Shown here piece after piece: positions 36,493 through 45,204 of a stretch of 56,209 bases of DNA. Both the position numbers and the translations under genes were made by a program. Origin of the DNA: Prolixibacteraceae bacterium. GTDB taxonomy: Bacteria > Bacteroidota > Bacteroidia > Bacteroidales > Prolixibacteraceae. The stretch lies in contig JARKOX010000041.1 in assembly GCA_029975525.1 (NCBI GenBank), positions 1-56,209 of the forward strand. Direction: 5' to 3'. The notes beneath the pieces are model-generated. The model did no database searches, was not told where the DNA came from, and saw only the letters and a program-made list of their open reading frames with translations. Each line of letters opens with the position of its first letter. The first letter of the stretch is position 1.

Positions 36493-37541
36493 ACCGATAC
36501 AAATTTTTTATTGCGTACAATCATCCACACCACCACCGGAATGCCGATCAGGGCTGTTACCGAATTGATGGGCAATGTGGTTTGCATGCCGGGCAGTTGT
36601 GACACGATATCGCTGAAAAGCATCACGTTGGCGCCCAGCAGGAGTACGGCGGGCAGTAAAACCAGATGGTTCGAAGCCCGGAACATCACGCGGGCCAGGT
36701 GCGGCACGGCGATTCCGATGAATCCGATGGGGCCGCAAAAAGCGGTGATGGTGCCGGCCAGCAGACTGGCGCTGAAAAATACACCCAGCCGGCTGCGGGT
36801 CACATTGACGCCCAGCGAGCGGGCTACGGTTTCTCCCAGCAAAAAAGCATTCAGCGCTTTGATTTTCAGGAAACTCAAAAAAGTTCCGAAGATCACGGCG
36901 GTTGCCATCACTGTAAGCTGTCCGCTGGTGACGCTGCCCAGGCTGCCCATCGTCCACACGATAAAGGCCTTGAGCATGGCTTCGCTGCTGAAATACTGAA
37001 GGATGCTGACAATGGCGCCGGTTGCGCTGGTAAACAGAATCCCGAGGATCAGGATGGTCATGATGTCGTTGACACGGGTGGAGACATACAACACCAGCAA
37101 CATGACCAGAAAGGCGCCCAGCCAGGCTACCAGCGCCAGCGGCCATGCGCCGGCAAACGACAGTATGCCGAAGCTGAAAAATGACGAAAAACCAAGGGCA
37201 AAAAGCGCTACTCCCAAACTGGCGCCGGCGCTGATTCCCAGCACGTCGGGGCCGGCCAGCGGGTTGCGAAAAACGGTTTGCATCTGCAGGCCGCTGATCG
37301 ACAGGGCTACGCCGGCCAGAACGGCTGTGAGCGCTTTGGGAATGCGGAACTGGAAAATGATGGTCCGGATGGTTTCATCGGCCGAAGCGGGGGAGAACAG
37401 CGCCCGTAAAACCGATTCCGCGGAAATGGTTACCGATCCCAGCAGGATGTCGAGCAGGAAAAGTATCCCCAGCAAAAATATCAGCGATGCAAAGCGCAGT
37501 GACTGACTCATACGGTAATCCGGTGTTTGTTTCCTGCTCAT
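36489..37541 (-). CDS. FecCD-family permease of a metallo-cofactor ABC importer
   Basis: A 350-residue membrane protein with about ten helices. Family hallmarks are FRIPKALTAVLAGVALSISGLQMQ, NPLAGPDVLGISAGASLG and the coupling segment FCGPIGFIGIAVPHLAR near the C-terminal third. It forms the channel for a vitamin B12, heme or siderophore complex. It overlaps both the binding-protein gene and the ATPase gene by 4 nt, so the three are translationally coupled. Confidence 0.92.
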   Translation of the reverse strand: MSRKQTPDYRMSQSLRFASLIFLLGILFLLDILLGSVTISAESVLRALFSPASADETIRTIIFQFRIPKALTAVLAGVALSISGLQMQTVFRNPLAGPDVLGISAGASLGVALFALGFSSFFSFGILSFAGAWPLALVAWLGAFLVMLLVLYVSTRVNDIMTILILGILFTSATGAIVSILQYFSSEAMLKAFIVWTMGSLGSVTSGQLTVMATAVIFGTFLSFLKIKALNAFLLGETVARSLGVNVTRSRLGVFFSASLLAGTITAFCGPIGFIGIAVPHLARVMFRASNHLVLLPAVLLLGANVMLFSDIVSQLPGMQTTLPINSVTALIGIPVVVWMIVRNKKFVSV

Positions 37542-38671
37542 TTGATCTCTTTGTAATAGAATAACTCAGCGGGCGGCAGCAGTCCGGGGTGAAACAGCTG
37601 AATCAGGTCCGACAAAATTCGGTCGGGATGAACCGTGCCGCTTTCCCAAAAGTCGTTTCCTCCCATTTCGGTGGAAACCTGGTTGTTGTTGAAAATTCTG
37701 CCGTTGCGGAAAACCGGGAAGTTGGCAAAACGGGCATCGGCAGCCAGAATTTCGGCTTTCGACGAAACCATGCCCACGTTGAGCCAGATATCGGCGGTGG
37801 CGGCACGGGTGAGAGCCTCTTCAAACGAGATGACATAGCTTTCGTGCGACGGATTGTCGCGGCCCGAATAATTTCCACCGGCATCTTCAATCAGGTGCGC
37901 CAGGTACGATCTTCCGCCGGGCACCCACCAGGAGTCGCGGTAGGGGAGCCCGACCAGGACTGCAGGCCGGGGACTGGCCTGCCGGGCCAGTTCAGTCAGC
38001 TGCTGGTAACGGCTTTCCGTTTCACGGAAAAGAGAGTCGGCCAGCGTCTCTTTGTTGAACAGGGCGCCAACAAAGCGGATCCATTCGGCTTTCCCCAGCG
38101 GCGTCTCTTCCAGGTACTCGGCATTCATGATGGCCGGAATGCCCAAATCTTCAAATTTTCGCAGGAAGCCGGTAATTTCGCTGTCAACGCCGTAAACCAT
38201 CACGGCGTCGGGGGCCTGGCGGATGATCTCTTCGTAGTTCAGGTTCTGCCCGTAACCGACATCTGCCACGCGGCCTTCGTCGACTGCCTGCCGGATGAAA
38301 GGGCTGCTGATGTAGCCGGCGCCGGAGATTCCCGTAACAGCCTGGTCCTCTCCGAGCGCTTCCAGGAACGCAAGGTGCGAGGTGGAGAGGCAAACGATCC
38401 GTTCAACCGGTGTGCGAATGATCTTTTTGCCGGCCAGTGAGTCGGGAACCGGCTGGTTTTTGTCCACCAGGTAGTAGTTGATTGCCACATTGCGGGCCTG
38501 TTCCCATGGATTTTTTACGGTAAGCCGGCGGATGCCATTTTGTTCCGAAATTTCGAAACCAAGCGCATAGTGGTTGGCGGAACGGCTGTGTTGCCGCGGC
38601 CGATCGGGCGAAGAACAGCTCCAGAAAAAAACAGCGGCGAAGGAAATAATCCAGAAACGTAAAGTCATCAC
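37538..38671 (-). CDS. Lipoprotein substrate-binding protein of the FecCD-type importer
   Basis: A 377-residue class III binding protein (BtuF/FhuD fold). A lipobox FFWSC places the lipidated cysteine at residue 19. VERIVCLSTSHLAFLEALGE, AGYISSPFIRQAVDEGRVADVGYGQNLNYEEI and DAVMVYGV are typical of the family. It captures the cofactor in the periplasm and hands it to the permease. Its start is 5 nt after the stop of a secreted serine protease gene, implying one transcript. The ligand cannot be told from sequence, and no TonB-dependent receptor is present locally. Confidence 0.9.
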   Translation of the reverse strand: MMTLRFWIISFAAVFFWSCSSPDRPRQHSRSANHYALGFEISEQNGIRRLTVKNPWEQARNVAINYYLVDKNQPVPDSLAGKKIIRTPVERIVCLSTSHLAFLEALGEDQAVTGISGAGYISSPFIRQAVDEGRVADVGYGQNLNYEEIIRQAPDAVMVYGVDSEITGFLRKFEDLGIPAIMNAEYLEETPLGKAEWIRFVGALFNKETLADSLFRETESRYQQLTELARQASPRPAVLVGLPYRDSWWVPGGRSYLAHLIEDAGGNYSGRDNPSHESYVISFEEALTRAATADIWLNVGMVSSKAEILAADARFANFPVFRNGRIFNNNQVSTEMGGNDFWESGTVHPDRILSDLIQLFHPGLLPPAELFYYKEIK

Positions 38672-38676
38672 AACAA

Positions 38677-40860
38677 TTAAGGAATGTAGTTTATTTTTCC
38701 GGCAAAATGTTTTATCCCGTTGTTGACCCGTATGATATACATGCCGGGCGATTTCCCGGTGAAGTCAATTTCCATTTTTTTTGTTGACAGGCGGTTGACC
38801 GGAATATTGACCGCTTTGCCCAGCAGATTGTAAACCGTTATGAAATCGCTCCGCAAATCGACGGCTGCCGAAACGGTGACTTTCCGGCTGGTAGGGTTCG
38901 GAAAAAGTTTAACCTCCAGCGGCTGGTTGACCTGCGGCGTGTCGATGGAGTTGTTTCCGATATTACAGGCGATCAGTTCGAACGCCAGCGCCCCGCTGTA
39001 ACCGCTGTTGTTGCTTTTGGCAAAGTCGTACCAGCCCGCGTTGCGTTTGAAAAGAAAGGTGTTGCCCGGCTTGTTGGTGCGAACCGACTGGTAGAAGGCG
39101 ATGCTGTCGCCGGCAATCATATTTTCAATACCGACCGTCACAAAAAAGGTGTCTTCCGGCGTAATTTTCTGGTCGAAAGCAATGTAGTTCATTGCGTCGG
39201 GAGCCAGGTCGCGAACCAGTTTTTGCTGGGTGTGCAAACGGGTTGCCGTCTGCAGGTTTTTTTCATAAACGTTAATGGTCAGCCTGCTGGCCGAAGTGGG
39301 GCTGTTCAGAAAGATTCTGCCAATTCCCAGCGAAACACCCTGCAGCACCTCGTCACCCGGGACAATAAATTTTTCGGCAAATTCGGTGATATTTTCGCTG
39401 TTGGTGCCGGTCCAGTATCCGGCCGGTGCGCCGTTGTTTTTAGTGAGTTTCAGCAGCTGGTGCTGGTCCCCCTCTCGCAGGTTGGTGAAAGCGCCGCACA
39501 GGTTTTCATGCTGGTTGAACTGCTTTCCGCTGATGGCGGCGGCATTGGTTTTGGCCGGATCGAGCCAGTATTTCAGCTGTCGGGCCGAGTCGGGCTTGTA
39601 GTCCCAGGCCAGGCCGAAGCGTTCAAAATAGTCGTTGGTGGGGCTCCCGCAGGTTGCCGCTCCACCGGTCAGGGTGCCGATCACCTGCTGGTCCTGGTTA
39701 AAATAGGGACCACCCGACGATCCGGGTTCGGTTGTACCAAACTCCCATCGCAGCGTTCGCCAGAACCCCTGTTTGAGATAACCATTCTGGAAGTTTGAGA
39801 TCACGGGCGGGTTGTAGTCCACCGCAATTTTTTTGATGTCGCCCTGCGGATGGTGAATACAGGCTGCCGAATCGGGCGGGATTTCCGAACGGTTCCAGCC
39901 GGCATAGTACGGGCGAAACGACGGTGGAGGCGGGATAGAAAGTTCGACGAGCGAAAAGTCGAGGCTGTCGAGGTGGGCTTTCAGTACACTGCCCGAAATA
40001 GAGTTGGAGACGTCGCCGTCGAGCGCCCCGCAATACGGACTTTCATAGTTGAAGAGGAAAACAGTCGATTGGGCCTTAAACGAGGACTCAATGCAGTGGT
40101 TGGCAGTCAGCACGTAAGGTTTTTTGTTTTGAGCCGTGTTGTTCAGCAGGGTGCCGGTACAAAGTTCCTTGCCTTCGACCATCAGGCGGCAGACGCTGTT
40201 TTGCACGTCGCGCCACGGGTTGCCCACCTGGCAGTTGATGTCGGCATTGCAGGCGCCGGCAATCTTTCCCAGCGGGCGGCGGACTTCCGCTTTTAATATC
40301 CCGATAAAATCGTGGTTCACCCGTGTGATGACAAAGTCGGGCGCTGACGCCGGCTGTTCCGGAAGTTCGTATTGTACCACCAGTTCGTCGCCTGGCAGCG
40401 GCGAAACGGAAAAAATTCCCGAAGGTTGGATCGTGTTTGCCGTAAAAGCGCCCAGGATTTCCTGCTGGCCGGGCGTAAACAAAAACAGCCTGGCCTGCTG
40501 TGGCAGGTGGCATCTTTCGAACAGCAGGTTGAGCGAAAGGGCGCCTGCCGAACGGATCTGCAACTGCCACACCCACCAGCCGTCGGCCGATTGCTGCCAT
40601 TGCCCATCGGCGGAGGGCGTAAAATTTACCTCGAAAGGATGCGCAAAGCGGAAGGGTTTGAGTTCCGGCGAACTCCTCTCTTCCTGCTGGCTTTCAAAAA
40701 GCAGTTGCAGGTTGTCGACGGGCGGCATCACCTTCACCAGTTGCCTCGCACTTTTTAAGCCGGTAACCTGCCGCGGGACTCCTCCTTCGGATATCTGACC
40801 GTAGCCCGCCGTTACCAAAACCAGCCCTGCGACTATTGTTAGCAGTAAAAATTTTCTCAT
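38677..40860 (-). CDS. Secreted trypsin-like (lysyl-endopeptidase-type) serine protease with T9SS sorting domain
   Basis: A 727-residue secreted S1-family protease. The start at 40860 gives a clean signal peptide (1-21); the longer open frame has none. After a beta-rich N-terminal region, the catalytic triad is H255 (LTANHCIE), an aspartate in HLDSLDFSL (D301 likely) and S382 (TEPGSSGGP). The TEPGSSG form matches lysyl endopeptidases. Several cysteines suit disulfides. The tail (about 655-727, KLFPNPTSRKVTVSA... GMYIIRVNNG) is a type A T9SS sorting domain, so it should reach the cell surface or medium. It is the first gene of the importer operon. Confidence 0.88.
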   Translation of the reverse strand: MRKFLLLTIVAGLVLVTAGYGQISEGGVPRQVTGLKSARQLVKVMPPVDNLQLLFESQQEERSSPELKPFRFAHPFEVNFTPSADGQWQQSADGWWVWQLQIRSAGALSLNLLFERCHLPQQARLFLFTPGQQEILGAFTANTIQPSGIFSVSPLPGDELVVQYELPEQPASAPDFVITRVNHDFIGILKAEVRRPLGKIAGACNADINCQVGNPWRDVQNSVCRLMVEGKELCTGTLLNNTAQNKKPYVLTANHCIESSFKAQSTVFLFNYESPYCGALDGDVSNSISGSVLKAHLDSLDFSLVELSIPPPPSFRPYYAGWNRSEIPPDSAACIHHPQGDIKKIAVDYNPPVISNFQNGYLKQGFWRTLRWEFGTTEPGSSGGPYFNQDQQVIGTLTGGAATCGSPTNDYFERFGLAWDYKPDSARQLKYWLDPAKTNAAAISGKQFNQHENLCGAFTNLREGDQHQLLKLTKNNGAPAGYWTGTNSENITEFAEKFIVPGDEVLQGVSLGIGRIFLNSPTSASRLTINVYEKNLQTATRLHTQQKLVRDLAPDAMNYIAFDQKITPEDTFFVTVGIENMIAGDSIAFYQSVRTNKPGNTFLFKRNAGWYDFAKSNNSGYSGALAFELIACNIGNNSIDTPQVNQPLEVKLFPNPTSRKVTVSAAVDLRSDFITVYNLLGKAVNIPVNRLSTKKMEIDFTGKSPGMYIIRVNNGIKHFAGKINYIP

Positions 40861-40877
40861 CCCCCAAAATTGAGCCT

Positions 40878-40885
40878 CAAAGTTA
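40878..40885 (-). promoter_or_regulatory. -7 box of the protease-importer operon
   Basis: The minus strand reads TAACTTTG, an exact TAnnTTTG match, 17 nt before the protease ATG. It supports both the chosen start and a short leader. Confidence 0.55.
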
Positions 40886-41026
40886 AATTTTCTTTGGAAG
40901 TTACGGAATGTGCAGGAGGGAGAAGCTGTTTTTTGTAAAAATGTGAGGAGCTGCTGCCGAAAAATTGTACTGGTTTTAACATCTCGGACGAGGGTTGTAT
41001 CTTTAAGTTTTTTAAAAGACAGGACA

Positions 41027-41440
41027 ATGAAGGTTTTGGTGATGTATGTCAACGAGTTTAGTTATGTGCCGGCGGAAAAAACGCTGGATGATGCCCCCGA
41101 TATAACCGAAGGCGCCCGGTTTTCCGACGCCATCCTGGCCTTCATCCAGGTAGAGGAGAGCGACGAAGCCTACGAAGTAAAGAGCCGCGAAAAAAAGTTG
41201 GTGAACCACCTGAAATGGACCGCCCGGAAGAACAATACCACACGAATCGTGCTGCATTCGTTTGCCCACCTCTCTTCTTCGAAAGCTTCGGTGGAGTTTA
41301 CCCGCGAGCTGTTTGACCTGGCCGAACAGCGGCTCCGGAATTCGGGATATGAAACCGCCCAAACACCGTTTGGCTATTTTCTCGACTTGCAGCTGAAGGC
41401 TCCGGGCTATTCGCTGGCGCGCATCTGGGGTGAACTTTAA
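41027..41440 (+). CDS. Free-standing archaeal-type threonyl-tRNA synthetase editing domain
   Basis: A 137-residue protein resembling the N-terminal editing domain of archaeal threonyl-tRNA synthetases (a fold related to D-aminoacyl-tRNA deacylase), with no synthetase attached. Shared features are the start MKVLVMYVNEF, EGARFSDAILAFIQVEE (29-44), SFAHLSSSKAS with His81, and TPFGYFLDLQLKAPG (113-127). In archaea this domain hydrolyses Ser-tRNA(Thr). The lysine that follows FGYY in archaeal proteins, reported as important for editing, aligns with Leu119 here, so specificity may differ. A near-consensus box TATCTTTA lies upstream. Fold assignment is good, activity is inferred. Confidence 0.78.
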   Translation: MKVLVMYVNEFSYVPAEKTLDDAPDITEGARFSDAILAFIQVEESDEAYEVKSREKKLVNHLKWTARKNNTTRIVLHSFAHLSSSKASVEFTRELFDLAEQRLRNSGYETAQTPFGYFLDLQLKAPGYSLARIWGEL

Positions 41441-41632
41441 AAGCAGATTGACGCTTTTGGCCATTTCGGGTTCCGGCTTTTTTGCTTGCTTTTTAAAAGT
41501 ATTTTCCCTCCATTGGGGACGATATGTTAAAAGATGCTGTTTTTTTTGAAAAACTGTAACAAAATAAATGTTCGACAGTCTAAATAGATAAGCCATTCAA
41601 TCAGAAAACCTGAGAACTTAGAAATTTCAGCC

Positions 41633-42367
41633 ATGAAAACAAGATGCCTTGTTGTTGACGATGAACCGTTGGCGCGGGAGTTAATTTGCAGCTACCTGCG
41701 GAAATTAGAAAACTTCGAGATTGTCGGACAATGTTGCGATGCGATCCAGGCATTGCAGATGTTGCGCGAAAATCAAATCGACCTGATTTTTCTCGATATC
41801 CGGCTCCCCCGTATTTCGGGGATCGAGTTGCTGAAGATCCTGAAAAAACCGCCAAAGGTGATCATTACCACCGCCTTTCGCGAGCATGCCATCGACTGCT
41901 TTGAACTCGACGTACTCGACTATCTGCTCAAACCTTTCACTTTCGAACGCTTTTTGAAGGCGATAAACCGCTATTTCGAAGCGGTGCAGGGCGAACTGCC
42001 GGCTCCGGCGGCGCCCCCTCCCGCAGCACAACCCGAAGAAGCTTTCCTTTATGTGAAAGAGAATAAAAAAGTGGTTAAAATTTTGCTGAATGAAATCCTT
42101 TATATCGAAGGACTGAGTGAGTATGTGAAGATTTTTGCCGAAAACAAAAAAATTATAACCAAAACCAGTATGACGCAGATGGAGGAGCGGCTGCCCGAAG
42201 ATTGTTTTCTGCGTATTCATAAATCGTACATTGTAGCTTTGAAGAAGATTGAAGCCTTTACGGCCACCTCGGTAGCCATTCCCGGCAAAGAGCTGCCCAT
42301 TGGCCGGAGCTACCGCAATATTGTGCAGAACGCCCTTCATTACGGTGGCAAGCCGGGTGTCAATTAG
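41633..42367 (+). CDS. LytTR-family response regulator (orphan)
   Basis: A 244-residue AlgR/LytR-class regulator. The receiver domain (1-118) has CLVVDDEPLA, phospho-acceptor D55 (LIFLDIRLPRISG) and the lysine in YLLKPF. An Ala/Pro linker (about 123-137) follows, then a LytTR DNA-binding domain (about 138-240) with ILYIEGLSEYVKI and FLRIHKSYIVAL. These regulators usually pair with a membrane histidine kinase of the LytS type; none lies nearby. Its stop interlocks with that of the convergent gene in TTAG (42364-42367). Confidence 0.9.
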   Translation: MKTRCLVVDDEPLARELICSYLRKLENFEIVGQCCDAIQALQMLRENQIDLIFLDIRLPRISGIELLKILKKPPKVIITTAFREHAIDCFELDVLDYLLKPFTFERFLKAINRYFEAVQGELPAPAAPPPAAQPEEAFLYVKENKKVVKILLNEILYIEGLSEYVKIFAENKKIITKTSMTQMEERLPEDCFLRIHKSYIVALKKIEAFTATSVAIPGKELPIGRSYRNIVQNALHYGGKPGVN

Positions 42368-42930
42368 CTGCACCGTTGTGCGAAGAATCTCCAGGTCTCA
42401 ACGATGCGACGGCATTCAACCAGGGATTTTACCGGCGAAAGTCCCAGCTCCTGCCGCCGGATACGGTTGATCTTTTCGTTTTGTCCGGTTACCTGCTCCG
42501 GAACGGAATCTCCCGCAAGAAGCAATCCGACAACTGTTTTCAGGTGATTGGCCTTGATCCGTTTGATCATCGGCTGGTTTCGGGCCGGGTGCAGGTGGAT
42601 GTATAACTCCGGATTGGTGCCACAGCGGATAATCCAGACCGAACCGTCGGGGAATGTCATTGTTTTGTAGCCCCGGGAACCCAGCCATTTTTGCAGCGAA
42701 GCCGGCGCCGAAATGTTTTCGGTTTGCAAAGCTTGCAGCACGAGATCCCGGATTTCGGCACACGACAGTTCCCCGGTGTAGAGGTCGAACTGGTTTTCAC
42801 CCAGGCTCTTCAGTTCTTCGATCACCGTTGAATGGTCGGATTGTTTCCAGCGCTCAATTTGCTGCAACAGCCAGCCCAAATGGTGCTTCAGCGGATTAAA
42901 GCGCACCGGCGACAAATTGTTTTCTCCCAT
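42364..42930 (-). CDS. Conserved-looking protein of unknown function
   Basis: I do not recognise the family. The 188-residue protein is soluble, has no signal peptide and appears mostly helical, with a central strand-rich section (GYKTMTFPDGSVWIIR, ELYIHLHPARNQP). The central HLHPAR could be a metal or ligand site, but that is a guess. It is divergent from an aminotransferase gene 50 bp away and convergent with the LytTR gene. Confidence 0.65.
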   Translation of the reverse strand: MGENNLSPVRFNPLKHHLGWLLQQIERWKQSDHSTVIEELKSLGENQFDLYTGELSCAEIRDLVLQALQTENISAPASLQKWLGSRGYKTMTFPDGSVWIIRCGTNPELYIHLHPARNQPMIKRIKANHLKTVVGLLLAGDSVPEQVTGQNEKINRIRRQELGLSPVKSLVECRRIVETWRFFAQRCS

Positions 42931-42956
42931 TTTCCGGTCAGTTTTTACTTTTGGCT

Positions 42957-42964
42957 TAAATTTG
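42957..42964 (+). promoter_or_regulatory. -7 box of the class IV aminotransferase gene
   Basis: TAAATTTG is an exact TAnnTTTG match, 16 nt before the ATG at 42981. Confidence 0.55.
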
Positions 42965-42980
42965 CCGCAAACAAGTTACA

Positions 42981-43793
42981 ATGAAACCAGCCCGGTTGTA
43001 TTCTTTTTCTATCCATCATTCCGAGGTTGTGGAAAATTCTCATTTCCCGGAGATGAGCGGCCTTGAAATCTACGAGGTGATCCGTGTTACCGATGGAGTT
43101 CCGCTCTTTTTGGAAGATCACCTGGAACGTTTTTTTAGCTCGGCTTTACAAAAAGGGGTCGGATTACCGCTGACAGGCGAACAGATCAGCCGGAGACTGA
43201 AACAGTTGATGGATGCCAACGGTGTTTATGCCGGAAATATCCGTTTTTCCTTTATTTCCGGAGAAACAGGCGGTTTTCTGGCCAGTTTTATTCCGCACAA
43301 ATATCCCGATGCCGAAATGGTGCAAAGCGGCGTTCGCTGCGGCCTGCTGCCTGCCGAGCGGCAGGATCCGAACGCCAAAGTGGTGCAGGCCGGGCTTCGG
43401 GCGGCTGCCGACCAGCTGATTGCCGAAAAAGGTTTTTATGAAGTTTTGCTGGTTGATCGACAGGGGCAGGTTACCGAAGGCAGCCGGTCGAATGTTTTTT
43501 TTCTGAACCAGGATGTTTTTATCACCCCGCCGGTTGTTGCCGTTTTGCCCGGAATAACCCGCCTGAAAGTACTGCAGTTGCTGCAGCAGTTGGGAGAAAG
43601 GGTGGAGGAGAGGCCGGTTTCGGTGGTCGAGCTGGCCGGGATGGAGGCGGTATTCCTGACCGGCACTTCTCCCAAAGTATTGCCGGTCCGGTCGGTTGAC
43701 GGGTTTACCTATGCAACGGGACATCCGCGGATGAGCCGTCTGGTAGCGGCTTATGACAAACTGGTCGATAGCTACATCCGGGAGCGGCTTTGA
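42981..43793 (+). CDS. Class IV PLP-dependent aminotransferase or aminodeoxychorismate lyase
   Basis: A 270-residue fold-type IV PLP enzyme. The PLP lysine is probably Lys133 (DPNAKVVQAG). GQVTEGSRSNVFFL (E166) and LPGITRLKVLQ are the diagnostic C-terminal motifs. The family covers branched-chain aminotransferase, D-amino-acid aminotransferase and 4-amino-4-deoxychorismate lyase (PabC). At 270 residues it is nearer the PabC/D-AAT size than the 300-plus of IlvE. No folate or branched-chain genes lie nearby, so I leave the substrate open. Confidence 0.85.
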   Translation: MKPARLYSFSIHHSEVVENSHFPEMSGLEIYEVIRVTDGVPLFLEDHLERFFSSALQKGVGLPLTGEQISRRLKQLMDANGVYAGNIRFSFISGETGGFLASFIPHKYPDAEMVQSGVRCGLLPAERQDPNAKVVQAGLRAAADQLIAEKGFYEVLLVDRQGQVTEGSRSNVFFLNQDVFITPPVVAVLPGITRLKVLQLLQQLGERVEERPVSVVELAGMEAVFLTGTSPKVLPVRSVDGFTYATGHPRMSRLVAAYDKLVDSYIRERL

Positions 43794-43823
43794 TCTTTCA
43801 GAAAGATTAAAAGGGGGTAAAAA

Positions 43824-43863
43824 GAATAACCCGCCTGCCTTTTGAAAGCCAAACGGGTTATTC
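43824..43863 (-). terminator. Terminator after the aldose 1-epimerase gene
   Basis: A perfect 10-bp stem (GAATAACCCG at 43824-43833 with CGGGTTATTC at 43854-43863) and a 20-nt loop. On the minus strand it is followed directly by TTTTTACC, so it serves the minus-strand gene. Confidence 0.65.
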
Positions 43864-43888
43864 GCCGAGATGAACTCTTCCGGGAAAA

Positions 43889-45010
43889 TTATTTTTTCAC
43901 CGAAAATTTGTAGATGGTAACCGACTCCAGCACCTGGCCCGGTTCAACCAGTGTTGACGGGAAGTGGGGCTGATTGGGAGAGTCGGCAAAATGTTGGGTT
44001 TCGAGGCAGAAGCCGGTGCGTGTGGTGTAGGCATTGCCGCTTTTGCCAATCTCTTTTCCTTTCAGGTGGTTGCCGGTGTAGAGCTGTACACCCGGTTCGG
44101 TGGTAAACACCTCCATGTAACGGCCGCTTTCCGGTTCGTAGGCGCTGGCGGCAAAATCCAGTTTTCCGTCGGGTTTATTGATGATGTAATTGAAATCGTA
44201 TCCGGAAGCAATTTGCAGTTGCGGATGGGGGGCGTCAATGCGTTCGCCAATAGCATGCGGCGTGGTAAAATCCAGCTCGGTTCCGCGGATGTCGGCAATT
44301 TCGCCCGTCGGAATCATGTTCTCATCTACCGTTGTCACCTGTTCGGCATTGATCGTTAACTGGTGGTTGAGAATATCGCCGTTACCTTCGCCGCGCAGGT
44401 TAAAATAGGCGTGGTTGGTCAGGTTGAAGTGGGTGGGTTTGTCGGTGGTGGCTTGGTAATCGATGCGCAGTTCGTTGTCGGGGGTGAGCGTATAAATCAC
44501 TTTTACCAGTTTGTTTCCCGGAAAGCCGAACTCGCCGTCGCCGCTTTCAAGGGTCATGGTTACCGAGTTTCCTTCCTGAACGGCATCCCACACTTGCCGG
44601 TAAAAGCTGTTGGGGCCAGCGTGCAGGCAGTTCTCGCCATTGTTTTGCGGGAGGGTGTAAACAGAGTCGCCAATGGAAAACGAGGCTTTGGCAATCCGGT
44701 TGGCATAAGGACCAACCACCGCTCCATGACTGGCGCCAAATTGCTCATATTCGGCAATTGATTTAAAACCCAGCATCACATCGGCAAAGTTACCCTCTTT
44801 GTCGGGTACCCATACCGAAACAATTTTAGCCCCGTAATTGGTGAGGGTTACAACGGTTCCATGCTCATTTTTTAAGGTAAACAAGGTTGTTTTTTTGCCA
44901 TTGATTTCGGTTTCGAAATCAGCTTTGGTGTAAGGCATAACCAATTCTTTTTTAGGCGTTGAACAAGCTGCCAGAATCGCAGCCAATAAAATAAGGCTCA
45001 GTTTATTCAT
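43889..45010 (-). CDS. galM: Aldose 1-epimerase (mutarotase), lipoprotein
   Basis: A 373-residue mutarotase converting alpha- and beta-anomers of galactose, glucose and similar sugars. The start at 45010 gives a lipoprotein signal (LLAAILAACS, lipidated Cys near 16), so it acts in the periplasm or at a membrane, unlike cytoplasmic GalM of E. coli. Family motifs are NYGAKIVSVWVPD, VVGPYANRIAKASF, NGENCLHAGPNSFY, catalytic-histidine segment LTNHAYFNL and catalytic-glutamate segment GFCLETQHFADSPN. The frame stays open to 45133 without a signal there. It is a single gene with its own terminator. Confidence 0.93.
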   Translation of the reverse strand: MNKLSLILLAAILAACSTPKKELVMPYTKADFETEINGKKTTLFTLKNEHGTVVTLTNYGAKIVSVWVPDKEGNFADVMLGFKSIAEYEQFGASHGAVVGPYANRIAKASFSIGDSVYTLPQNNGENCLHAGPNSFYRQVWDAVQEGNSVTMTLESGDGEFGFPGNKLVKVIYTLTPDNELRIDYQATTDKPTHFNLTNHAYFNLRGEGNGDILNHQLTINAEQVTTVDENMIPTGEIADIRGTELDFTTPHAIGERIDAPHPQLQIASGYDFNYIINKPDGKLDFAASAYEPESGRYMEVFTTEPGVQLYTGNHLKGKEIGKSGNAYTTRTGFCLETQHFADSPNQPHFPSTLVEPGQVLESVTIYKFSVKK

Positions 45011-45142
45011 TGTTTTTTTATTTCTCGGGAACGAAAATACGAATTTGCCGGCAGAATGGGCTTTGAACAGGGAGCTTTTCTCTGAAAAGTAAGCTTTGAA
45101 ATGATTATGTGGGGTTTGGGAAGGAGGTGACAAGGGAGGAAT

Positions 45143-45172
45143 AAAAAAAGGCCACCCCGACGGGCGGCCTTT
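45143..45172 (-). terminator. Terminator after pckG
   Basis: AAAGGCC-A-CCC-CGAC-GGG-C-GGCCTTT (45147-45172) is a near-perfect stem with one internal mismatch. On the minus strand it is followed by TTTTTTTATTCC, a classic T-run. Confidence 0.75.
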
Positions 45173-45204
45173 AGGATATAAGCGTATTGGATTACGTTTC
45201 TGCG

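Noticed and set aside
35653-36999. A 448-codon open frame on the plus strand
   Set aside because: It is antisense to the ATPase and permease genes, crossing their overlap; no conserved features.
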